Assembly: GCA_014904845.1 (NCBI GenBank) | Contig: MU119202.1 | Span: forward strand, 620,001-684,000 | Direction: 5' to 3' | DNA length: 64,000 nt | Source: Acephala macrosclerotiorum | Lineage: Eukaryota > Ascomycota > Leotiomycetes > Helotiales > Mollisiaceae | Program-made: the position numbers and the translations under genes | The notes under the pieces: model-generated | The model's input: the letters and a program-made list of their open reading frames with translations, nothing else | Databases searched by the model: none | Told to the model about the DNA's origin: nothing | Shown: positions 38,168 through 49,419 of the stretch, piece after piece | Layout: each line of letters begins with the position of its first letter | Position numbering within the stretch: the first letter of the stretch is position 1

Positions 38168-39826
38168 TCATTCCCATATTTGTAGACAGGCGCAATAATC
38201 GCACTTAATGTGAGAGCAATCAGAACATGAAAGTACATGCCAATCGCCATTTACCTCGTGTTGGCACGAACAACATTGCCACCAATTGCTCGTCGCGATG
38301 CTTCGTATACCCGTTTTGTGCGTTGAGGAGGACTCAGAGACTCTGTAGAAGGCCCTTTTCTTTCTCTCCTCCTTCTGTAGGTCATCATCTCTCTCTACAA
38401 AACCAGCTACACCTTTAAGATATTCCGGTATCTCGTAGTTGATTTGCATACGCACACGTTGGAACGAGGAGATTTCCTCCTGTACAGCAGTGTAGGGTTT
38501 GAAACCTTCTCTGGGGCCGTAGACCAAGGTGGATTGTCAACGCGGCATTCGCTTGCAAGCGAGAATATCCGGAGATGAGTTCCAGAGCAAGAACGTGGTA
38601 TGAAACTGCAGGCCACAGCCCTCGCTACATTGACACTGTTAGGACATATTCAGCAGCCAATTTATAGCAGCTTACCATATCAGATGATCGGGCTTCGCAC
38701 ATGCGAATCGACATCGTGGGCAATTCGGGTCGGCCACCCAAGGATCATCTGGATCTCTTCGTTTTGGGACAATCATGCTCGTCTCGACGTGCCGGCCAGG
38801 CATGAAACAGGTTTGCCAATCAGCAGTGAGATCAATGTCTCTCTTCGTCGCAGCATCCTGCAGTACGAACTCTGCTGATTGGATCTTCTCTTTGCCATTA
38901 CCGTGTTTCTCGAAATTGACTGCCAGAACTACTATGAGAGCCTGGGACATTCAGACATTCAGCTGCGCTCAAGATTCTTACAGCGAATTGAGATCATACC
39001 TCTACCGATCTCACGAAATTGAGATGAAAAGGAGCCCGCTTCCCAAGTGCATCCAAAAGCTGCACAGGCTGTTCAAGCTCGACTTGAGCCGGAAGTCGGG
39101 ACATGTATTGTTGGATATCAAGCACGATTCGAAATACCTTGATGTTCGTTTCCCTAGATTATCAATCATGGATAACTCATCACAATTTACACAGAACTTA
39201 CAGAACATCAGTTGTGAGCTTCAACAATTGCTTGCCCTGGCCGGTGACTTTAGACAGGCGCTGCATACAAGCGAAGAACTCTTCCTGGACGAGGCCGGCA
39301 AGGCTCTTGTGGCTCTCAATCTGACGGTTATCTTGGAGAGCCGATTTTCTCCTAAAAGACGTTAACAGTGTTTCAGATAGATGGGACATTCTTCTCATAT
39401 TTGAACAGCAGTCAATAATAACTGAATACTTTCGGTATGCCCAACCAAATCTGCCTTGAACCTCGCAACATCGTCTTTCTTGCATACGGCCCACTTGATC
39501 TTCTCCCACCTCCCCTTCATACTCGAACCCAAACTACTATTCCCCATAGCAGGATTGCATTTCTTCACCTTCTCCCAGAACCCATCGATCGTTCTTTGGC
39601 ACTGTGCAGCCGCCTGTCTCAATGCAACGACCTCTGCATATTGAACCTCTTCGAACTCCAAGTTCTTGACTTGAATCAATGCTGTCTCCAAGCTGAATAA
39701 TTGGGACACCAGCTCGCGATATTCGGCTGCAGCCTCGCCACTACTCCGCAAAGAGTCGATGACCGTGCCAACGAGCTCAATGGCAGCGATGAAATCGCCT
39801 ACTGAGAAGCCGAAACCGACTGACAT
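38168..39826 (-). CDS. Fungal ULD (ubiquitin-like) domain protein, STAND-type N-terminus
   Basis: Exons I can place: 39826-39407, 39320-39202, 39153-39000 and 38941-38676, with introns of 86, 48 and 58 nt. The protein starts M-S-V-G-F-G-F-S-V-G-D-F-I-A-A-I, the N-terminus shared by many fungal STAND-like and ULD proteins. It then has a helical region and a ubiquitin-like domain (A-P-F-H-L-N-F-V-R-S-V-E, then F-V-L-Q-D-A-A-T-K-R-D-I-D-L, then C-P-R-C-R). A good 3' terminal frame (38518-38168) ends with a zinc-ribbon-like pattern (W-Q-C-C-S-C, C-S-D-C-S-H, C-D-Y-C), but I could not find a clean splice joining it to the ULD exon. The first intron also uses a weak GTTCAA donor. Either splicing is unusual or the gene is decaying. 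It interrupts the GlcNAc cluster and has no evident link to it. Confidence 0.65.
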
Positions 39827-40164
39827 TGTTCGAGTGAGTTTAGGACATTGCCGGGAGACACCAAAAACCAAGAGAATGAAGATGAGCCAAAACGAGATTC
39901 GCGGTGGCCAAGGCTGAGCGCGAGGCTTTCTTGATACATCTGTTTCGTGGCTTGCAGCACACGCGATAGCCAGCTTGGCCAGTTGGTGGGCTAGCAAGGA
40001 GAAGACTCTAAGGGGGATTCAAAGTCCTTCAGATTCAGGGACATTCAGATCTAACATAGGCATAAGAACCGTAGCTATCTTTCTATAAATATCAAAAATC
40101 TCAATTTCATCCAAACGCCGCTCCATGCAATTTATACATCTAAACCCTTTTCTGTCTTCCCTAT

Positions 40165-41521
40165 CTATGCATCCCTATCCCACACCTTCGTCCCAAACTT
40201 CCACACCTGATCAATCCTCAGATTCTTCTTCCCATTTACATCAACCTCTTCCTCAATAATCACCAAATCCGCATCCGCATCCGCCTCCAAACTCCCCTTC
40301 ACCTTTTCCATCCCCAGCATCTTCGCCGGCGTCTGTGTAACCGCTTTCAAAGCCTGCGGAATGCTCGTCCCACTCCAATTCAAGAAATTCGTCACGCACT
40401 CAATCAGCGTAATACTACTACCAGCAATCTTTTCCGTCCCCTCCAACACCAACCTCGCACCCATCTTCACGATTTTCTCGCCATTCGTCCATTCGTAGAC
40501 ACCGTCTGGAAGACCAACGAGATGCATTGCGTCTGTGACGAGGATGAAGCCGTCGGGGTGGGCGTTGAAGGCTATTTTTATGGAGGTAGGATGGAGATGT
40601 ATGCCGTCTGATATGATGCCGAAGTAGGGACGGGGAAGGGATTCTGCTATTCCAAGGACGCCGAAGACGCCTGGGTTTCGGTGATGAAGGGGGCGCATGG
40701 CATTGAAGAGATGCGTGATCATTGTAGCTCCTGAAGCAACAGCTTGAGATGCGTCTTCGTATGTAGCTTCTGTGTGGCCGATGCTGTAAATTATTCCTCT
40801 GGATGTGATTTCGGGGATCGTGGACATCATGGAGGCGATTTCAGGAGCGGCGGTTATCTTCTTGATGGTGGGAGGTTTGATGAGTGCGCCGGAGGGGGAG
40901 AGGGTGGGTTCGAGGTATTGCCGCCCGTACATGGATTCGAGGTCGCTGAAGCCATGGAGGGCGGGAGTGAGGTTCTCGGTTTTGTGAATGCCGTTCTTCG
41001 TGGGGGAGATAAAGGGGCCTTCGCAGTGGGCTCCGAGGGATTCGGCGCCATCTGAGGCTATGCGGTGGAATCCTGAAGGACCCAAATGTGGGAGTGCCTA
41101 TTGCTGCTCAGTATTTTGAGGTTTTGAAAGATAGGGGGATTCGTACGTGCTTATAGACATAGGGGGTCTCGGATGTGAGTGTTGGCAGATATGAAGTAAC
41201 TCCTGTCTGGGTCAAAGACTTGTTTACTTGTCTCAAGACTTTCCCATATGTCGATGGATCTTCCGGTATCTGTGAGAAGTTGAATCCGAACGCGCCATTG
41301 AGTTGGACATCGATCAGCCCAGGCGATATGATCCTTCCTCCCAAGTTTATTATGATGTCTGGAGTAACTTGTTCGCCATAGAAAACTTCTTGGCTCCTCA
41401 CAATCTTGCCTGTCTCCGAGCTCACCCAAAGATCTTGCTCTACCAACTCATTGCCTTTGACCAATTTGCAATTCGTGAACTTGGTGATCTTCTCCCTACC
41501 GGTAGGTATTGCGATTGGCAT
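40165..41521 (-). CDS. dac1: N-acetylglucosamine-6-phosphate deacetylase
   Basis: Two minus-strand exons, 41521-41147 and 41097-40165, with a phase-0 intron of 49 nt, give 435 aa. It is a NagA-type amidohydrolase: I-S-P-G-L-I-D-V-Q-L-N-G early, metal-binding H-C-E-G-P-F near residue 149, S-I-G-H-T-E-A, H-L-F-N-A-M, and V-T-D-A-M with the catalytic Asp. It removes acetate from GlcNAc-6-phosphate to give glucosamine-6-phosphate in the cytosol, between the kinase and the deaminase of this cluster. The C-terminus ends with the usual amidohydrolase strand (A-D-L-V-I-I). The 5' leader has a short tandem repeat of GAAGTATAGA at about 41559-41578. It is divergent from the GH3-GNAT gene. Confidence 0.94.
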
Positions 41522-42336
41522 CTTGAAGGAAATTCAAACGATAAACTTGAAGAAATTGAAGTATAGAGAAGTATAGAGAAGTGTGGTCTCAAACCACTGT
41601 ACCTTTTGAAGACTACATCATGAATGATATGGAACGCCGCAAAGCTCGAAACTTGCCTTAGATATCTTGAATCGTCAACGACCACTGAAAAGATAGCATG
41701 ACTCCACGGCTCCGAGCGCCTTCAAGAGTGGAGGCTTGAAAACTGCAAGATGGTGATATGAATCGTAATCTGGTACTCGGTAGCAGCAGTGGCAACTGAT
41801 GGATAGAGATGTAACGTCTCATCGATCGGGCAAAGGCCGGATCTGCCGGGCCCTGATATTGATAGGGAAACGTGATAAACACGAAGGCGAGCACGCCATT
41901 AGTTCTGGAAGCATGATTCCTGTAATGAGAAAAGATGAGTTCATCCCAACTCTGCCAACACTCATCTGGATTTTAATGCGAAAAGAAGAGAGAAGGTGGT
42001 GAAAATTGAGTTGACTGGGGCCCGCCTAAAATTGCCCGAAAGCCTATGCATGACACGTGATCTATGCCCCATAAACGGCATAACCCCATTTTGGCGCTTC
42101 TGGATGATATCAACCGTTACACAGTGCCATACGCCCCATCTTTTCTTCCGTGAGGCTGATGAGACACGCCCTCCACACCTTCAGACGTTTGCACCGTCCC
42201 GGAGCATGTCCAGTGCCCACTCGATATGCTTGAGCAGCTATACGGCAGCGACATTGTGCCGTGCTTATACCGAGATACGCCGCCATAAGGTCCCCAGCTA
42301 CTGCCTGTCACGGCGTCCGACAAGGTACAGGTGAAG
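41522..42336. promoter_or_regulatory. Bidirectional promoter, deacetylase / GH3-GNAT
   Basis: Only 815 bp separate the two start codons, so regulatory elements are probably shared. I found no CRCAAAW-type NDT80 core site in it, which is a point against simple direct control by the nearby regulator through that site. Confidence 0.5.
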
Positions 42337-45300
42337 ATGGAGGGTGCTGAAGGAGATGAGTTAGACCCGCTATGGCAGGACCTGGATTGGTGGGTGCAGA
42401 GTTGTAAATCCCGTGATGGAGAGTGCTGACTTGATAGGGCGATGGGTCAACTATTCTTCATGGGTGAAATCCCCTGCTCTTGATGCTCTCCTTTTCCGCT
42501 TGGCAAACACCTAAACAGCGCTCGTCAAGACTGGGACTAGAATTCGTGCGATGTAGCATCGACTAACGGCAACTTTCAACAGGATGGGAAGGAACAGAAG
42601 TCACACCACAGATCCGAACGCTGATCGAGGACCATCATCTGGGTGCTATCCTATTGACCACTAAGAACTTGAAAAGTATTGTAATTCTTTCTTACGTACT
42701 CTAGCCCTGCTGTCACATCTTCTTTGCCAATGTTATTGATACAATTCGACGTAAGTGCGTCGAGTCACGTTCTCGGAGCTCATCGTCCTTCGCTCGGAAT
42801 TGCTTCTGATACCATGTCATGTTTGTTTGAAGTTCTCTGCATCTGTATATATCTTGAACATATGTACTAAAGCGCTCATCATACAGCCGCTCAGGAAACA
42901 GCGAAACTCGTCCAAGAACTTCAGACCATCGCGCACCAAGCTGGTCATCCCGTGCCTTTACTCATTGCTTTGGACCAGGAAAATGGCGGTGTCAATAGTC
43001 TTTTTGATGATGACTATATCTGCCAGTTCCCTAGTGCTATGGGAGTCGCGGCCACTGGGTCTCTCGAGATGGCATACGAGGTCGCAAATGCCACAGCCAA
43101 GGAGGTCTCAGCTGTTGGTGTCAACATGATCATGGGCCCTGTCCTAGATGTCTTAACGAATGCGAGATACCAACCTCTAGGCGTTAGAGCAACAGGAGAT
43201 GACCCCCAAGAAGTGTCACAGTATGGCATTGCTGCCATGAATGGCTACAAGGATGCTGGAATCACGACCTGTGGAAAGCACTTCCCATCTTATGGCAATC
43301 TGGATTTCCTGGGCTCCTCTCTAGATATGCCTATCATTACGGAGACGATTGAGCAGCTCAGCCTGAGTGCTCTTGTACCCTTTCGAAATGCTATTCGGGA
43401 AGGACTTGATGCCATGATGGTTGGCGGATGTGCAATGGCCAACGCCAGTAAGTCAAGTGCCATTTATCATCATGCTCCTCAACTAATTACTTAGGTATGA
43501 ATGTGATGCATGCTTGCCTCAGCGATCAAGTCGTCGATGACCTCCTTAGAAACGACCTTGGCTTCAATGGTGTATGTGAAATTTTGCCCTTTATTTGAAC
43601 AGATATCTAGAGCCGAGCTCTTCGCGAGAACTGCGAACGCGCCCCTCAGCTCCTCGACCCCCACACCATCTTTCAAATCTCATACTGATTTATCTATAGG
43701 TGACTATATCCGAGTGTCTCGAAATGGATGCTCTTAGCCATGACATTGGCGTTCGAGGAGGCACCGTTATGGCAGTGGAAGCAGGTTGCGACCTTGTGCT
43801 CCTATGCCGCTCATTTGCGGTACAGCAAGAGGCTATGGCAGGACTCAAGCTCGGAATTGAGAATGATATGATCTCCCGAGATCGAATTATGCTTTCTCTG
43901 AAGCGAGTACTCAACCTCAAGTCGAAGTGCACAAATTGGCACAAAGCTCTGAACCCACCTGGGATCAACCAACTGGCGATTCTCCATCCAAGCCATCTAG
44001 CTCTTTCAACGAAAGCATACGATAACTCGATCACGGTCATGAGAGATAAAGGGCATCTCTTACCACTGTCTAATACGCTGTACCCTGACGAAGAACTACT
44101 CCTTCTCACGCCTTTGGTGAAACCACTGCCAGCTTCTGCTGCGACAAGACAAATGGCAGAAAATGTGAAGAAGGATGTTCCAAATGAGCATGACAAATTG
44201 GTACATAGATCCTCGATCATGAGTGGTGAAGGTGTCTTTCGAGAGCTTGGCCGCTCGTTGGCAAGGCAAAGGCATGGAAAATTGCTGCACACCTCTTACA
44301 CCGCCAACGGTGTTCGACCAGTTCATGAGAACTTAATCAATAGAGCAGCAGCGATCATCATTATTACGGCAGATGCCAACAGAAATCTTTACCAAAACGG
44401 ATTTACAAAGCACGTCGCGATGATGTGCTCGATGCTTAGCGCGAGTGGAAAGAAAAAATCCTTGATTGTGGTATCCGTCAGCTCTCCATACGACTTCGCG
44501 ATGGACAAGTCAATCGGAACCTATGTGTGCACCTTTGACTTCACGGAAACCGCCATGAGCGCTCTAGTGAGAGCACTCTTCGGTGAATATGTGCCTCAAG
44601 GAACATTGCCTGGAACATTGAGAAAAAGTAGGAAGGTCCAGAAGTCACGACAGCATTGGCTAGTCGAAGGCTGGAATCATGATAGGGACCACAGGGGACT
44701 GCTGGCTCTCATCAAAGCTATTGAGAAGACTTCTCCGCCTGGCACGCAATCTGGTCTATCAGGAGCAACAGCCGCTGCCTTCGAGATTGTAAGTCACGTC
44801 TCCCCCTTTGCGCTCACTCTCTAACTCTTCTCAGTCAGCGGCAACCGAGTCTGGTGACCCTATCGAAGAACTACACTATGTAGTCCGCAACTCAAGCACG
44901 CAGGCCCTCTTCGGCTTCTGCTCCACCTACTATTACCCAAACTCCCAACTCGGCGTAATATCAACCCTTTTTGTCGATCCATCCAAACGTAATCTTTCCA
45001 TCGGCCACTCCCTCCACCAACGCGCAGTCCGAGGCCTCCTGTCCCGCCCAAACATCAAGACCCTCCAACTCGGCACCTCCCTCCCGACCATCTTTCCCGG
45101 CATCCCAATGTCAGACCTCACTGAAGGCGCAAGACTGAAACGCTGGTTCGCAGCTAATGGATGGGATATCTCATCACCTCGTCTTTTATACACGCTCACA
45201 ATCCGAAACCTCGCTTACTGGCAAGCACCTGAAGGACTTTTGCCTGCTATTCAGAGAGTCAGCTTCTCCTTCGATCTTATTCATGGTCGTGAGAATGCTG

Positions 45301-45805
45301 CTACGGCTCTTGAGCATGTGAGCGCGCATGCTGGACCTGAAGTCCTGGCACTTTACCACCTCGCGCTTTCGGACGAGAAGTCCTGCGGTGTCGTACGAGC
45401 TAAATCTCCTGTCGACGGCTCACTCGTTGGCACAGTGATCATCACGCGTCCACATTCTAGCCTCTCAGCCTATATTCCAGTGCTACAATCTCCGAACAAC
45501 TCGCCAGATGGCGGCATAGGCGGTATTCTCGCCCCCGTAGTGCCGAATAGTCCTCAAGCTGCGATCGTATTGCAAGGACTGGCGCTTTTGGGGATTAGAC
45601 AGAATAAGGCGCATAGGAGCAGTACTTGTGTCTTGAATTGGGTGCAGGGTGACGAGAGGGATGTGTTACTAGGTATGGGGTTTGATGTTTTGGATGCGTT
45701 TGAGGAGCTGAGTTGTAAGGCTGAGAGGGTAAGTTTTCTTTCTCCGAGTTGAAAGGGTGCTCAAGCTAATGGTAATTATAGTTTAGCGACATGAATCTTG
45801 GTTGA
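42337..45805 (+). CDS. nag3: GH3 beta-N-acetylglucosaminidase-like/GNAT fusion (NAG3-like)
   Basis: Eight exons: 42337-42389, 42438-42463, 42583-42675, 42887-43447, 43495-43571, 43700-44788, 44835-45728 and 45782-45805. They total 938 aa, and every junction restores frame. The N-terminal 630 residues are glycoside hydrolase family 3 (A-L-D-Q-E-N-G-G, K-H-F-P-S-Y-G-N at 188-195, then S-E-C-L-E-M at 274-279). The C-terminal third, after a short linker, looks like GNAT acetyltransferase folds (G-F-C-S-T-Y-Y then L-F-V-D-P). This fusion is the fungal NAG3 type found in GlcNAc clusters. There is no signal peptide, so it is probably cytosolic. The usual GH3 NagZ nucleophile Asp (S-D-D-L) reads Glu-Cys here, and the expected Asp-Ser-His after K-H-F-P is not seen, so hydrolase activity is uncertain. 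Exons 2 (26 nt) and 8 (24 nt) are very small. Confidence 0.87.
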
Positions 45806-46384
45806 TGGATTTGATATGCTATATGAAATGACTTTGAAACAAGTTTTTGGAATGAGATGCTGTATTTGTTATCCTTGATCGTGTGGACATTGGAGGGATG
45901 TGGTCAAGTGACTTGAGATGAAGCTTGTGTACAGTACTCTCTAGCAAGTGCTTCTGCTTCTTTGCAATATTTTTCTCCCCCTTGCGGCTTGAGTGTCTGG
46001 TTTTGGGGGTTTCTGCTTAGTTTTCTACTTTATAAAGTTTTAGGAAGGTGCGGTCTACCCTGTAGCCACCAAACTTCTGATCTCGCTATGCTACCTTGGT
46101 ATTCAATCCTTTTCGCCTCTCGACCTTGCGGTCGTTTCAATTGTAGGACACAGGTGTAGGTTGAACATTACGTTTCCCACGTCCTCATGATTTCTAGTGT
46201 GTGATTTCGGTTCGTGAATGTCCTAAGGAATGAGGGACTTTCGGAGACGAACTTGGCGGAAGAGCGCGGGAGCTTGATGGTGCGCTACCCAATGTCCGTC
46301 CTAGTCAGAAAAGCTCAACATTCTTTTTTTCTCATTCCAAAAGTCCCAACATTTAAGTAGAATCTCCCAGTCATAGACGTGGCA
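45806..46384. other. Intergenic
   Basis: Between the GH3-GNAT gene and the first member of the small-protein array. No gene is supported. Confidence 0.45.
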
Positions 46385-46882
46385 ATGGTCAACCAGCACT
46401 CTCAACCCCACAACTTTAAGGCCCTGAACTCTCCGCCGGCCCCGGCCTCACGCGTTGCACAAGTACTCGAGCGCCTTCCAGGCGAGACCGAAGCTGACTT
46501 CCAAGCCCACTGCTTAACTGCCGAGCAATTCTTGACGGGCGTGTGTGTCAATCCAGGCATCGAAGTCTACAAAATCTATGGGCATTTCAGAAACATCAAA
46601 TGGGACAGCATCCCTGATAAGGATTGGAATCGTCACCAGTGCATCATATGGATCAGAACATATTTGATGGAAAAGATATGCCTCCCCGCCCAAATGGCTA
46701 CAGAGATGACAGACCGGTTCTACGATGGTGGAAATTGGCTGATCTGTATGGGAAGGCAGGATTGGGTTAAGCTTTGCTGGATGGAAGGTTGTTTTCAAAG
46801 CGTTGGAGGTCACTCTTTGTGGAAAAGAATAGAGAAGCTGAAGGAGCAGGGCTTGATTGATGGTGGTGGGACGAATTGCTAA
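46385..46882 (+). CDS. Array copy 1: intact small protein, possible SAM/Pointed-like domain
   Basis: A 165-aa intact reading frame starting at the ATG at 46385. After a disordered start comes R-L-P-G-E-T-E, then a core W-D-S-I-P-D-K-D-W-N-R-H-Q-C-I-I-W-I and an alternating helical pattern with L-I-C-M-G-R-Q-D-W, ending L-W-K-R-I-E-K-L-K-E-Q-G-L-I. The spacing (W...W-I, F-x-x-G-x-x-L, then G-x-x-L-W-x-x-I-x-x-L) recalls a SAM/Pointed helical domain; this is my inference and needs a fold search. It is the only member of seven tandem copies that reads through the whole domain without damage. Function unknown; there is no signal peptide or membrane helix. Confidence 0.6.
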   Translation: MVNQHSQPHNFKALNSPPAPASRVAQVLERLPGETEADFQAHCLTAEQFLTGVCVNPGIEVYKIYGHFRNIKWDSIPDKDWNRHQCIIWIRTYLMEKICLPAQMATEMTDRFYDGGNWLICMGRQDWVKLCWMEGCFQSVGGHSLWKRIEKLKEQGLIDGGGTNC

Positions 46883-47248
46883 TACAGGCAGAAGAGGGAG
46901 AGTTTCATGCACTACTAAACCTGATTAAAGTACTGTATGTTTTTCAGTTATTGTAGCCGGTCGAGATATTGACTAGGTACTTTCCAAGTACAAATATTTA
47001 ACTAGGAGATGGGATTTTGCGATCCTATTTGGGACCTAAAATCGGGAAAGGTTTTGAATTCGATGGTAGTGGGGACTTAGGTCCGCTCCGGTGCCAGATC
47101 TCGCACGAACGCACCAGGAAAAGGGGGGGTGGGGGTAAATCAAATATTCGGCCTCTCAAAGTCCCACACTTTCCAGGACATTCGCCGTCATAAGCCACCA
47201 AGAACGTTCACGGCGGGTAATGAAACTTCACAACCTACCGAACCTTCG

Positions 47249-47721
47249 ATGGTCGGACTTCCCGAGCACCTCCCTTCCGAAACTCACGAACAGTACCGAT
47301 CCCGCTGCGAAGATATCGGAAACCTATTCGAAGGCTACAAACCATTCAATCCTTCCGTTTCTACCATCAGAGGTTTGCCTGTTATCTCGGTGAAATCAGC
47401 TGGGCTAGCATCCCTAAGTGGAAATGGCATCGCCAGGAGTGCTGTATATGGATTCGAGGATATTTGGTGAGAAGAACCACCACTTGTTCTGAATTGGCTA
47501 CAAAGAGAGCTTTCGGCTTGTTCGAAGATGGATACGGATTATTGTCCATGGACAGAAAGGATTGACTTGCACTGTGTCCCTAAGGCGGACTATCGATTTG
47601 GGGTAGGCTGAAACACCTATGGGAAAAGGGACTTCTTGACGGTGACGAGGTCGAAAGGGTTCGAGTTGCGAAGGATAAGAGAAACAAAGCCAGCGATGAG
47701 AAGGGCGATGATCTTATTTGA
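47249..47721 (+). pseudogene. Array copy 2, frameshifted, with stops
   Basis: It opens with ATG and E-H-L-P-S-E-T-H-E, then loses frame near 47375. The next frame carries the family core (W-A-S-I-P-K-W-K-W-H-R-Q-E-C-C-I-W-I) and L-L-S-M-D-R-K-D, followed by TGA at 47563-47565 exactly where copy 1 has Trp. Downstream it keeps I-W-G-R-L-K-H-L-W-E-K-G-L-L. A second stop (TAA) lies a few codons after the first. Confidence 0.7.
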
Positions 47722-48162
47722 ATTTAACATTGCAGTTCACTATGCAACTTCTTTTTCTAAATCTTCTCATTCATCTATAGTGTGCGGCATGAAGTCATGT
47801 CGACTAGAATGGGAAGGCCCCAATATTCGACTGTCGATGAATGACAGCGGGAACTAGGGCCCGTTACCAGATCTCACTGGCACACGCCATGCCATAAAAA
47901 CCGACAATGTCCTACAATTCCAAGAACAACTCAACCCCCATCGCAGTTACATCGCCACACGGGAAATCAAACTTCAAACATGCCCTCCACCTCACCTCAA
48001 ATTCCAAGACATTTGGAGCGTCTCCCCTCAGAAACCGACAAGGAGCGCGAAGCCCTTGAAAAGGTATATCTACAGCTATTCGGCAGCAGCCCTTTCAATA
48101 ATTAAAAATACCAGCGTCTCGATCGCTACCTCGCTTCGACCAATTCGGATACGGTGCTTAAG

Positions 48163-48284
48163 AGGAGCCCCTACACAGGCACCCCGACTTGCCTACGCAA
48201 GCACGGGTGCCTCTGTAGGCCCGAGACGTTCTAACCGAGGCGCCTTGATTGGCTCTTTACACAGGCACCCCCAATAAGCGAGAC
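48163..48284 (+). repeat. Left terminal inverted repeat of MITE
   Basis: Pairs with 48622-48743. It contains nested words: CAGGCACC occurs twice and there is a short internal palindrome around GCACGGGTGC, so each TIR could itself fold. Confidence 0.88.
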
Positions 48285-48621
48285 TCAGACGCAAGCAAAG
48301 AGAAAAGAGGTCTAAAGCTAGGGCTTGAGGATATACTTTTTGAGCGAGGCTAGGGTTAGCTCTACGTGACTAGGCAGGATTATCCTGATAATAAGGGATG
48401 GGTTTCGAGCTTGTTATTCTCATAGCCCAAAAGTTATTAAAATTAATGTTAATATTAAAGTTTATTAGTTATAATAATGTGTGCGCTCGATTTTTACTAG
48501 TTTAGCACTGTACAATTTATATTCGCGCAGGCGCTGAGATTTGAACAACGAGATCCAGCTTCATAACTTCCTATTTGGGAAGCGTTGGTAAGATCAATTA
48601 GAAGTTGGTCTTTGGGGACCA

Positions 48622-48743
48622 GTCTCGCTTATTGGGGGTGCCTGGGTAAAGAGCCAATCAAGGCGCCTCGGTTAGAACGTCTCGGGCCTACGGAGGCACC
48701 CGTGCCTGCGTAGGCAAGTCGGGGTGCCTGTGTAGGGGCTCCT
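48622..48743 (-). repeat. Right terminal inverted repeat of MITE
   Basis: Reverse complement of 48163-48284 with three differences, two of them C/T-type transitions. Confidence 0.88.
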
Positions 48744-49166
48744 GTGCCTAAGGCAAGCTGGACTCGCTTCGAATGTATTATCTGGATTAGAGCGTTTCTA
48801 ATGGAGAAAGTTGATTGTGGACTTAACTGGTCTACGGACATCGCCTGTGGGTTCGTGGATTGCGGTACTGGGTTATTTGGAATAGAGAAGGGTGATTAGA
48901 CTCAGATCTGCAATCGTGATGAGAACGGAAATGATAAGGCTTTCGGAGCTTTGTTTCTCTGGAAGAGGATTGAGGAATTGAAGAAGAGAGGTTTGATCGG
49001 CGAAGAGGACAGGAAAGATGACGGTGGCGATGGAACGTGGATGCTAGTGGCGAAAGACGGCACTAATATTGCTGATAAAATAAGAGATTCAAAGTGAAGG
49101 AAGATATTTACACAATCACAACATCACACTCTTTGGGTTGTCGTTTTAGATGAGATATTGAGTTTC

Positions 49167-49192
49167 AAAAAAAAAAAAAAAAAAAAAAAAAA
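49167..49192. repeat. 26-nt A homopolymer
   Basis: A run of 26 A residues sits just after array copy 3. It could be the tail of a retroposed insertion or a slippage tract. I see no target duplication. Confidence 0.7.
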
Positions 49193-49419
49193 TCCCCTTC
49201 GTATTGAAGTCATCTCGGCGAAAAGGGGAAGATCGGCGTCTTGACAGCGGCAGCTTGAGGCCTCTACAAAAGTTCGCCCACACAGAAGTAAAATCCAAAG
49301 ATATCATATTTTCCCCCTCCGACAAGGCCAACATCAAGCATCAAGCATCAAGCCCGCTGCCAGGCGGTAGACAGAATAATCAAACATATTGTGAAAGATA
49401 GAGCTTGCGACCAGAAAAG

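Larger units (their letters stand above)
48163..48743. mobile_element. Mutator-like MITE, 581 bp, 122-bp TIRs, 9-bp TSD
   Basis: Both ends are a 122-bp inverted repeat with three mismatches, starting AGGAGCCCCTACACAGGCAC. The flanks carry a 9-bp duplication, GTGCTTAAG at 48154-48162 and GTGCCTAAG at 48744-48752 (one mismatch). Long TIRs with a 9-bp target duplication are typical of Mutator-like (MULE) elements. The 337-bp centre is AT-rich and has no long reading frame, so it is non-autonomous. Confidence 0.88.
47980..49097 (+). pseudogene. Array copy 3, split by a MITE
   Basis: The 5' part (47980-48162) reads R-L-P-S-E-T-D-K-E and then, after damage, runs into a 581-bp inserted element. The 3' part (from 48753) continues with S-W-T-R-F-E-C-I-I-W-I. 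Removing the element and one target copy rejoins the two halves in one frame at the family core. A TAG at 48897-48899 replaces the Trp after Gly-Asp. The end keeps L-W-K-R-I-E-E-L-K-K-R-G-L-I and an acidic tail. Confidence 0.7.

Noticed and set aside
38676..38950. Treating the ULD exon as a complete small gene
   Set aside because: It continues smoothly upstream across a good intron and ends at a consensus GTAAGC donor, so it is an internal exon.
48531..48600. tRNA-like B-box (GTTCAAATC) on the minus strand inside the MITE
   Set aside because: The flanking bases do not pair as a T-stem, the anticodon stem gives a six-base loop, and no A-box is found at the right distance.
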